Of a stretch of DNA of 14,093 nt, positions 6,661 through 12,779 are shown one piece after another. Origin of the DNA: JBAROU01 sp049642385 (GTDB taxonomy: Bacteria > Chloroflexota > Dehalococcoidia > DSTF01 > RBG-16-68-14). The stretch covers positions 1 to 14,093 of the forward strand of contig JBAROU010000248.1 in the NCBI GenBank assembly GCA_049642385.1, given 5' to 3'. The position numbers and the translations under genes are program-made. The notes under the pieces were generated by a model that was not told the origin of the DNA, made no database searches, and worked only from the letters and a program-made list of their open reading frames with translations. The first letter of the stretch is position 1. Each line of letters starts with the position of its first letter.

Positions 6661-7508
6661 TGGCGGTGTGGGTACTCTGCCGCGCGTTGGAGATCATCGA
6701 GCAGCTCCCGGCGGATCATCGGCGTGAGCTGCTCGAGAAGCTCGACCTGCAGGAGTCGGAGATTGCGCGCTGGGAAGACGTGAGCCGTAAGATGCGCGTG
6801 GTCTTCCACGATGGTGGCATCATCAGCCAGTTCGAAGGCTACGAGCACCTGATGGAGTTTGACTGGGCGGCTTACCGCGAGAAATACGGCGACATCCAGC
6901 GCCTCGATAGGATCCTCGAGGCGGAGGAAGATACGACGAATCGCTACAAGCTCTCGAAGCAGGCCGATGTACTCATGCTCTTCTACGTCCTCTCGGCGGG
7001 CGAGCTACGCGAGTTGTTCCAGCGCCTTGGCTACGATCTGGATGCCGACCAGATCCGGAAGAATATCCACTACTACCTCCAGCGCACGTCGCACGGGTCG
7101 ACGCTCAGCCGCGTCGTCCACTCGTGGGTGCTGGCCCGGTCCGACCGCCCGCAGTCGTGGCAGCTGTTCATGGAAGCGCTGGAGAGCGACGTTGCCGACA
7201 TTCAGGGCGGCACGACGCCGGAGGGCATCCACCTCGGAGCGATGGCGGGGACGATCGACCTGGTACAGCGCGGCTATAGCGGTCTAGAGATGCGTGGCGA
7301 CGTTCTCTGGTTCAACCCGTCGCTCCCCGGCGACCTGAGGCAGCTCGCGGTGCGCATTCGTTATCGGCAGCATTCGCTTCGCGTCGAAGCGACGTGTGAA
7401 CAGCTCACGGTCAGGGCTGACGACGATTCGCCTGGGTCGCTCTCGATTGGGTTCAAGGAACACGTTTACGAGCTGGGGCCGGGCGAGACGAAGACCTTCG
7501 ACCTTTAG
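6633..7508 (+). CDS. Glycoside hydrolase family 65 protein, C-terminal part (continuation in the -1 frame)
   Basis: The 291 codons from the GTG at 6633 continue the GH65 (alpha/alpha)6 barrel. They begin with DNNAYTNVMAVWVLCRA, a conserved stretch that normally follows the GPDEYH motif closely. Further landmarks are YKLSKQADVLMLFYVL (the Lys-Gln motif near the active site), RTSHGSTLSRVVHSW (the region that binds phosphate in GH65 phosphorylases) and GTTPEGIHLGAMAGTIDLVQRGY, followed by the small C-terminal beta-sheet domain ending at FDL. The fragment lacks the sandwich domain and Glu495 and is unlikely to work alone. It is best read as the second half of the gene starting at 5110. Coding quality is even and no other lesion is seen, which argues against an old pseudogene. 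Hydrolase versus phosphorylase cannot be settled, but the beta-phosphoglucomutase neighbour favours phosphorylase. Confidence 0.88.
   Translation: MDNNAYTNVMAVWVLCRALEIIEQLPADHRRELLEKLDLQESEIARWEDVSRKMRVVFHDGGIISQFEGYEHLMEFDWAAYREKYGDIQRLDRILEAEEDTTNRYKLSKQADVLMLFYVLSAGELRELFQRLGYDLDADQIRKNIHYYLQRTSHGSTLSRVVHSWVLARSDRPQSWQLFMEALESDVADIQGGTTPEGIHLGAMAGTIDLVQRGYSGLEMRGDVLWFNPSLPGDLRQLAVRIRYRQHSLRVEATCEQLTVRADDDSPGSLSIGFKEHVYELGPGETKTFDL
6641..6689 (+). other. Possible RNA hairpin seven bases downstream of the G7 heptamer
   Basis: CAACGCG (6641-6647) can pair perfectly with CGCGTTG (6683-6689). Inside the loop, GGCGG (6662-6666) can pair with CTGCC (6677-6681) with one G-U pair, stacking on the outer stem. 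The 7-base spacing from the heptamer is in the range seen for frameshift-stimulating structures. In GC-rich coding DNA such pairings are common by chance, so this is a weak prediction. Confidence 0.25.
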
Positions 7509-7512
7509 TCCC

Positions 7513-8748
7513 TCACGGTCCCTCCACCAACAACGAACGCAGTTCGATATCCTCGTCGCGTAACTGCGCCGGGTCGGCGTGCACGCGCGCTCGGATCAGT
7601 TCACGGGCGTGGCGGATGTCGCGGAAGCGGTTGAACGCCAGGGCTCCCAGCAGCGCGCCGTCTCGTAGATAGAACACCGTGAACTTGCGGTCGCCCACGC
7701 TGCCGCGCACGACGGTCTCGTCCCACGTCGAAGCGTGGCCAGCGTATTGCATATTGACGTCGTACTGGTCCGACCAGAACCACGGTACCTCCGCATACGC
7801 CTCGCGGCGACCGAGCATGTTCAACGCGGCGGCCCGACCCTGGTTCTGCGCGTTCGCCCAGTGCTCCAGGCGCACGCGTTCGCCGAGCAGCGGGTGGTAG
7901 AAGAGCGCCACATCGCCGGCGACGAAGATGCCCGGCATGTTCGTCTGGCAGAACTCGTCCACGATGATGCCGTTCGCCGTCGCTTCGACGCCGCTACCGT
8001 CCGCGATCTCGACGTTTGGCTGGAGGCCGACGCCCACCACGACGAAGTCGCAGTCGATTGCGTTGTCCTTCGTCGTGATCACGCGCTCGGCGCGTACGGA
8101 GCCCTCGATGCGCGCGATGCCCTCGTCCAGGCGCAGGTCAACGCCGTGGTCACGGTGCATCTGCGCGTATATCTGGCCCACGTCTGCGCCGACGGCGCGC
8201 TCCAGCGGCACCGACGCGATCTCCAACGCCGTCACCTCGAGGCCCTGCACGCGAGCCGACGCCGCGACCTCCGCACCGATGAAGCCCGCGCCCACGACGA
8301 CGACGCGCCGCCCCTCCCGCAGCTCGGCAGCGATCGCCTCGCAGTCTGCGATGTCGCGCAAGTAGTACACGCCGTCGAGGTCCGCGCCTGGCACATCGAT
8401 ACGGCGGGGGCGGCCGCCGGTGGCGATGAGCAGCTTGTCGAACGAGACGCGTTCGCCGCTCGCCAGTTCGACTGCACGCTCCTGCACGTCGATGCGCGTC
8501 GCGCGGACGTCCAGGCGCAGCTCGATGTTGTTGGCGTCATAGAACACGCGCTCGGCGATGAAGAGCTTTTCCTTTGGCATCTGGCCCCGTAGATACTCCT
8601 TGGAGAGAGGCGGACGCTCGTATGGTGGATCGGGTTCCTCACCGATGAGGACGATACGACCCGCGAAGCCTTCGCTGCGCAGCGCCTGGGCGGCGCGGCC
8701 GCCGGCCAGGTTCGCGCCGACGATGACGAAGGTCTGCGGGTCATGCAT
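7513..8748 (-). CDS. FAD-dependent NAD(P)H reductase, ferredoxin/rubredoxin reductase type
   Basis: This is a 411-residue class I-like pyridine nucleotide-disulfide oxidoreductase without a redox-active CxxC pair. In order it shows an N-terminal FAD-binding segment FVIVGANLAGGRAA (7-20), YERPPLSKEYLRG (43-55), ATGGRPR (109-115), an NAD(P)-binding Rossmann motif VVVVGAGFIGAEVAAS (149-164), the second FAD motif GIFVAGDVA (273-281), HWANAQNQG (296-304), and a C-terminal reductase domain beginning PWFWSDQYD (322-330). Such enzymes pass electrons from NAD(P)H to ferredoxins, rubredoxins or Rieske oxygenase components; no such partner is encoded here. The ATG at 8748 overlaps the SRAP stop by 8 bp, and GGAG lies ten bases upstream (8759-8762), so translation is probably coupled to SRAP. 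It converges on the GH65 gene with a 4 bp gap, and no clear hairpin terminator is visible there. Confidence 0.92.
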   Translation of the reverse strand: MHDPQTFVIVGANLAGGRAAQALRSEGFAGRIVLIGEEPDPPYERPPLSKEYLRGQMPKEKLFIAERVFYDANNIELRLDVRATRIDVQERAVELASGERVSFDKLLIATGGRPRRIDVPGADLDGVYYLRDIADCEAIAAELREGRRVVVVGAGFIGAEVAASARVQGLEVTALEIASVPLERAVGADVGQIYAQMHRDHGVDLRLDEGIARIEGSVRAERVITTKDNAIDCDFVVVGVGLQPNVEIADGSGVEATANGIIVDEFCQTNMPGIFVAGDVALFYHPLLGERVRLEHWANAQNQGRAAALNMLGRREAYAEVPWFWSDQYDVNMQYAGHASTWDETVVRGSVGDRKFTVFYLRDGALLGALAFNRFRDIRHARELIRARVHADPAQLRDEDIELRSLLVEGP

Positions 8749-9436
8749 CGGCGAGCAGCTCCGGCTGGTCGGCCTGATCGAGCACGCCTGGGTCGTCGTT
8801 CTTCACGCTGTTCGCCCGTGGCGAGACCGAGGTCGCGAGCAGCAACTCGTCCGGCGCGGGCACAAGGAGCTTCAGCAGCGCGTCGTGGTCATCCGTGCGT
8901 GTGCCCAGCCACACGTCGACCTGGTCGTCGAGGAAGACGACGGGCATCCGGTCGTGGACCGGCGTGACGACGGCGTTCGCTTCGGTGGTGATGATCGTGA
9001 ACGTACGCTCCCACTCGCCTGGCTCCGGCTGCCACGATTCGTACAACCCAGCGAAGAGGAAGAGGCCGTTGTCAGGGCGGTGGAACCAAACGGGCCTGCG
9101 CGCTGTCTTCTCGCCGACCCATTCGAAGAAGCCGTCGGCCGGTACGACGCAGCGACGGCGTTGGAACGCGTCCCGATAGGCGCGCTGCGTGCGCACCGTC
9201 TCACCACGGGCGTTGATCTGCATCGCGGCGCGCTTGCGGTCCTGCGCCCAGGAGTTGACGAGCCCCCACCGCGCGGGCAACACCTCGCGGTCTTCATACT
9301 TCGTGCGCACGATCCAGTGCGGGTCGGTCGGCGCGATGTTGTAGCGCGGGCGGTACTCTGGCAGCGACTCCACCGGTACGCCTAGCTCCTCCGCCAGCGT
9401 CTCGGCGTCGCGTGTGAGGGTGAAGCGACCACACAT
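8741..9436 (-). CDS. SRAP domain protein (YedK/HMCES type abasic-site crosslinking protein)
   Basis: The 231-residue protein starts MCGRFTLT. After removal of Met, Cys2 becomes the N-terminal catalytic residue that forms a thiazolidine crosslink with abasic sites in single-stranded DNA, protecting them from cleavage and mutagenic bypass. The other active-site residues are present at the family positions: Asn75 in NARGET, Glu105 in PADGFFEW, and His161 in PVHDRMP. RYNIAPT (31-37) and ARWGLVNSWAQD (55-66) are also typical. The start at 9436 is fixed by Cys2, although the frame stays open further upstream. No ribosome-binding site is visible, and an extended -10 lies 7 bases upstream, suggesting a leaderless transcript. 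It sits 22 bp after an AddA-like gene, a fitting DNA-repair context, and overlaps the downstream reductase by 8 bp. Confidence 0.96.
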   Translation of the reverse strand: MCGRFTLTRDAETLAEELGVPVESLPEYRPRYNIAPTDPHWIVRTKYEDREVLPARWGLVNSWAQDRKRAAMQINARGETVRTQRAYRDAFQRRRCVVPADGFFEWVGEKTARRPVWFHRPDNGLFLFAGLYESWQPEPGEWERTFTIITTEANAVVTPVHDRMPVVFLDDQVDVWLGTRTDDHDALLKLLVPAPDELLLATSVSPRANSVKNDDPGVLDQADQPELLADA

Positions 9437-9443
9437 CGAAGGA

Positions 9444-9452
9444 AGTATAACA
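9444..9452 (-). promoter_or_regulatory. Extended -10 promoter for the SRAP gene, probably leaderless
   Basis: On the minus strand TGTTATACT (plus-strand 9444-9452) is a TG-n-TATACT extended -10, with five of six bases of the hexamer matching TATAAT. The last hexamer base is seven bases before the A of the SRAP ATG at 9436, so transcription would start at or next to the start codon. There is no matching -35, as expected for this promoter class. It lies in the 22 bp gap after the AddA-like gene, so SRAP and the reductase can be expressed apart from the helicase-nuclease genes. Confidence 0.55.
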
Positions 9453-9460
9453 GTGCTGTT
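9449..9460. promoter_or_regulatory. Palindrome AACAG-N2-CTGTT overlapping the SRAP promoter
   Basis: A 12 bp inverted repeat with 5 bp perfect arms overlaps the TG of the extended -10 and the stop codon of the AddA-like gene. A protein bound here could control SRAP transcription. It does not match the usual Gram-positive (GAAC-N4-GTTC) or enterobacterial (CTGT-N8-ACAG) LexA box. It is too short, and lacks a U-tract, to be a terminator. Confidence 0.3.
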
Positions 9461-12400
9461 AGCGAGCGGCGGCCGGTGTGGCGAGCTCGCTGCGAACGAG
9501 CTCGACCGCCGCGGGTAGGTCGTCCACCTCGCGCTCGATGACACGGCCGGGTTGCGCGAAGACGAACACGCAGCGCACAACGGCTCGCCCGAGCGCTTCC
9601 TGGAGCCCGAGCGCATATGCGGCGCCCTGAAGTCGGTAGCGCGCGAGCGCTGCGTCCAGCTCCGCGTCGCTTGGCACGAGGTCGGTCTTGTAGTCGACGA
9701 CGACGAGACCGACCGGCGTTTCGTAGAGGAGATCGACGAATCCCTCGACCGTGGTGCCTTCGACCAGTGCGGCGACGTATAGCTCGCGCCAATCGCGGCC
9801 GTTAGCGACAGCTTCGCGCCCGCAGGACGCGCCGAGCGCCGCGCTGACCGCGCGCGCCACGTCGTCCGCGCGCGCAGCGATGCCCTCAGCGGCGGCCTGG
9901 GCGTGCGCCGCGCTCGTGACGTCGGCGCCGATGTCCATGTCGATGCTCTGGAGCACGGCGTGGACCGCGCGCCCGAACGCGGTACCGGCGCGCCCGCGAC
10001 GCCAGGGCGGCACCTCCTCGACCGGCACGTCCTTGCGCACGTTCGGGTCGTCGTCGTCGCCGGCGGCGCGCGCGATGTCTGTCGCGCTGCGGAAGGGCGC
10101 GCGCGCAAGCGCGGCGATGCGCTGCTGACGTGTCTCGACCCACGCATCGCGGCGCTCCGGGCTGTCCTCGAACGGGGCAGCCTTGCGCGCCGCCGGCGCT
10201 TCGTGTGACTGCGGGGGCTCGTAAGGCCGCCAGAGATCGGTAGCGAACGCGCAGCGTTCGAACAGCGCCTTGGCGTGGCTATCACCGTCTTGTCGGTGAT
10301 GCAGGCTCACGATGAGATGGTCGCACGCGCGCGTTGCCGCGACGTACAGGAGCCGGATCTTCTCCTGCCGCTCCATCTCGTTGTGGTGCTCGGCCAGTGT
10401 CTCGTAGCCGGGCGTCGCGAAGCCGCTCTTGCCGCCCACGTGCACCTCCGGTCGCCCATCGCCGTCCCAGAGGACGAGGTCATCGTCCTCGCCGCTCCTG
10501 GTTCGTTCAGTGTTGAGCCCGGCGAGCAGAACGATCGGGAACTCCAGCCCCTTGGCGGCGTGGACGGTCATGATCCGCACGGCGTCATCGTCCGGCTCCG
10601 GCACCACGGTTTCAACGACGCGGGTGCCTTCCTCCTTCTGGTGCTCTGCCCAGTCGATGAACTGGCGCAGCGTCGTGCCGCCAGCTTCGGCAAAGGCGCG
10701 CGTTTGGTCGAGGACGAAGCGCAGGCGCTGCCAGTGTTCGCGCGGGCGCCGGTGCGCGAAGGCGAGCTCGAACAACCGGCGTTCGCGGATCACCGCCTCG
10801 ACGATGCCGCTGATCGTCTCCCACCAGCGCCGGCGGTGGAGAACATGCAGCGCGCGCAGCGCTGCGACGACCGGGTCGTCGACAAGGAGCGAATCGGGCG
10901 GGTCGAGGCGGTAGTCCCACCGCCCCCGGGCGCGCGCGAAGCGCAGCAGATCGTCGTCCGCGCAGGCGAACGCGGGCGAGCGCAGCGCGGCGATGAGCGC
11001 GACCTCGTCCGTCGGATCGTCGATGCAGCGTAGAATCGAGAGCAGGTCCTGCACCTCCTGCGTGCTATAGACGAGCGACTGGCTCTCAACGCGGTAGGGG
11101 ATGCCCGCCTGCTCGAGCGCGTGCTCGATGGGCGGCAGCGTGGTCCGCGTCGGGATCAAGATCGCGACGTCCTGGAAGGTGGCAGCACGAGACGTTTCGT
11201 TGCCGTCAGCGTCTCGCTCGAACACCGTCCATTGCCCAGCTTTCACCGCGAAGAGTAGCTGCGCGATCTCCCGCGCTTCGTGGTCGCGCACCTCGCCGAC
11301 GTTGCCGTCCTTCGGGCCGCCCAGCAGCGTGACGTGCGTCGCGCCGGCATCGGACGACTGGCGGAACGGATGGAGCGCCACGTATGTGGCCTGGCCCTTC
11401 GCCTCGTCGTCCGCCAGCAGCGGCCCGATGATGCCGTTCACCCACTCGGTCACGGGTGGCAATGAGCGGAAGCTCTCGGTCAGGCGTACCTCGCCGGCGG
11501 CGAAGCGCGCCTGTGCGCGCTGGTAGAGGGCGATGTCTGCGCGGCGAAAGCGGTAGATCGATTGCTTCGGGTCGCCGACGAAGAATAGCCGGCCCTCCTG
11601 CACGGTCGCCTCGTGCCACGCCTGCGGCTCCTGCGCCGGGTCGGCGGCCAGCAGCACCGCGATCTCGATCTGGAGCGGGTCGGTGTCCTGGAACTCGTCG
11701 ATCAGGATGTGGGAGAAGCGCGCCTGGACTGCTCGCCGAACAGCGGCGTCGCGGTACAACAGATTGCGACATTGTACGAGCAGGTCGTGGAACTCCAGCC
11801 GTCCCTGCCGTCGCCGCTCGTCCGCATAATCGAGCACGAAGCGCCGCAGCGCGGCAAGCAGGGGTGGCAGCACGCCCTGGCGCGCGCCACGGAGCATCGC
11901 CGCGCGACGGTCGTCGGTGTCCTTGAGGGCATCTCTTAAGTCGCTGGGCGAGATACCGCGCCAGTTCACGGCCTGCCCGCCTTGCGTGCGCAACCCCGCC
12001 TTCTCAGCGAGGATGCGCAGGCGCTCGATGTCTGTCGCCGCGTTCTCAAGCCGGCGGCGATACTGGTCGACGGCCTCGAGATGCTGATAGAGCCGGTCGC
12101 TCGTGTCCGTGCAGCTCGGCATCTGAGCGCAGATGTCGGCGAGGGCGCGCGCAAGCAGCGAGACGTCGACTGGCGGCAGGTGCGGAGCGTCCTCGCTGTT
12201 GCCGCCCTCCAGTCGGTCCCAGTTGTTATGGAACTCCCACGCGACCTTGCGCAGCTGGACCGGCGTGAGGCCGAGCGAAAACGCGCGCACCAGCGTATCT
12301 TCCAAGCCGGGGTCTTCCAACAGATCTTCGAAGAAGGCGTCCCAGCGCTCCCGGAACGCAATCGAGGCGCGGATCTCGTCCTGCACTTCGATCAACGGCG

Positions 12401-12779
12401 GTAGGCCGGCCTCGATTGGGTGGCTGGCGAGGATGCGTTGCGCGAACGCATGGAGCGTCTCGATCGCGGCAGCGTCCACCTCTCGGAGTGCGGTGGCGCA
12501 GCGCGCGCGCTCGTCGGCGCTGTGCGATGCTTCGTCCTGCGACGCCTGCTCCAGCCGCATCCGGACGCGGTCGCGCAGTTCTGCTGCCGCCGCTTCGGTG
12601 AACGTAATCGCGGCGACGCCGCGCAGCTCGGCGCGGCCGCCCACGACGAGGCGCAAGATGCGCTCGATCAGCTCACGCGTCTTGCCCGCGCCCGCGCCGG
12701 CCTCGACGAACAGCGTTGCGTCGAGGTCACCGTGGATGCGATCGCGGTGCGCCTGGTCGATGGGCTGCGGTGCCCTCAC
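9459..12779 (-). CDS. addA: AddA-like UvrD/Rep-family helicase with C-terminal RecB-type nuclease
   Basis: The 1106-residue protein is the helicase-nuclease subunit of an AddAB-type double-strand-break resection complex, which unwinds and trims DNA ends for RecA loading. All superfamily 1A helicase motifs are present: Walker A GAGAGKT (28-34), Ia TFTEAAAAELR (59-69), II ILIDEFQDTD (358-367), III VGDPKQSIYRFR (401-412), IV LTESFR (433-438), V MTVHAAKGLEFP (737-748) and VI LYVAATRACD (811-820). The C-terminal PD-(D/E)XK nuclease is complete: His940 in GRAVH, Asp1016 in GFVDLLYE, Asp1029-x-Lys1031 in VVDYKTD, and Gln1051-x3-Tyr1055. The GTG start at 12779 overlaps the stop of the preceding nuclease gene by 4 bp (GTGA) and has GAGGG six bases upstream (12786-12790). 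It is somewhat shorter than B. subtilis AddA. An orphan RecB-like helicase is the alternative, but the AddB-like neighbour favours AddA. Confidence 0.9.
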   Translation of the reverse strand: MRAPQPIDQAHRDRIHGDLDATLFVEAGAGAGKTRELIERILRLVVGGRAELRGVAAITFTEAAAAELRDRVRMRLEQASQDEASHSADERARCATALREVDAAAIETLHAFAQRILASHPIEAGLPPLIEVQDEIRASIAFRERWDAFFEDLLEDPGLEDTLVRAFSLGLTPVQLRKVAWEFHNNWDRLEGGNSEDAPHLPPVDVSLLARALADICAQMPSCTDTSDRLYQHLEAVDQYRRRLENAATDIERLRILAEKAGLRTQGGQAVNWRGISPSDLRDALKDTDDRRAAMLRGARQGVLPPLLAALRRFVLDYADERRRQGRLEFHDLLVQCRNLLYRDAAVRRAVQARFSHILIDEFQDTDPLQIEIAVLLAADPAQEPQAWHEATVQEGRLFFVGDPKQSIYRFRRADIALYQRAQARFAAGEVRLTESFRSLPPVTEWVNGIIGPLLADDEAKGQATYVALHPFRQSSDAGATHVTLLGGPKDGNVGEVRDHEAREIAQLLFAVKAGQWTVFERDADGNETSRAATFQDVAILIPTRTTLPPIEHALEQAGIPYRVESQSLVYSTQEVQDLLSILRCIDDPTDEVALIAALRSPAFACADDDLLRFARARGRWDYRLDPPDSLLVDDPVVAALRALHVLHRRRWWETISGIVEAVIRERRLFELAFAHRRPREHWQRLRFVLDQTRAFAEAGGTTLRQFIDWAEHQKEEGTRVVETVVPEPDDDAVRIMTVHAAKGLEFPIVLLAGLNTERTRSGEDDDLVLWDGDGRPEVHVGGKSGFATPGYETLAEHHNEMERQEKIRLLYVAATRACDHLIVSLHHRQDGDSHAKALFERCAFATDLWRPYEPPQSHEAPAARKAAPFEDSPERRDAWVETRQQRIAALARAPFRSATDIARAAGDDDDPNVRKDVPVEEVPPWRRGRAGTAFGRAVHAVLQSIDMDIGADVTSAAHAQAAAEGIAARADDVARAVSAALGASCGREAVANGRDWRELYVAALVEGTTVEGFVDLLYETPVGLVVVDYKTDLVPSDAELDAALARYRLQGAAYALGLQEALGRAVVRCVFVFAQPGRVIEREVDDLPAAVELVRSELATPAAAR

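Noticed and set aside
6633..7508. C-terminal GH65 ORF as an independent gene with its own GTG start
   Set aside because: It begins in the middle of the catalytic barrel at a conserved segment and lacks the general acid and the sandwich domain. It is a continuation of the upstream ORF.
7500..7520. Terminator between the converging GH65 and reductase genes
   Set aside because: No stable stem followed by a T-run is visible in or beside the 4 bp gap.
7513..8748. Altered FAD motif GANLAG (in place of GxGxxG) as a sign of loss of function in the reductase
   Set aside because: From memory, this variant occurs in many actinobacterial-type ferredoxin reductases of this family, and all other cofactor motifs are intact.
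7735..9385. Two long plus-strand ORFs (285 and 275 codons) opposite the reductase and SRAP genes
   Set aside because: Their low-complexity composition mirrors the opposite strand. Both opposing genes are certain from motifs.
9449..9460. LexA (SOS) box upstream of SRAP
   Set aside because: AACAG-N2-CTGTT does not match the GAAC-N4-GTTC or CTGT-N8-ACAG consensus. It is kept only as an unassigned palindrome.
8741..10285. Long minus-strand ORF of 514 codons running from inside the AddA-like gene into SRAP
   Set aside because: Only the part from MCGRF (9436) is SRAP. The upstream 283 codons are an out-of-frame shadow of the AddA-like gene, and the catalytic Cys must follow the first Met directly.
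10275..11033. 252-codon plus-strand ORF inside the AddA-like gene
   Set aside because: It is antisense to helicase motifs IV-V and the intervening region, with no motif of its own.
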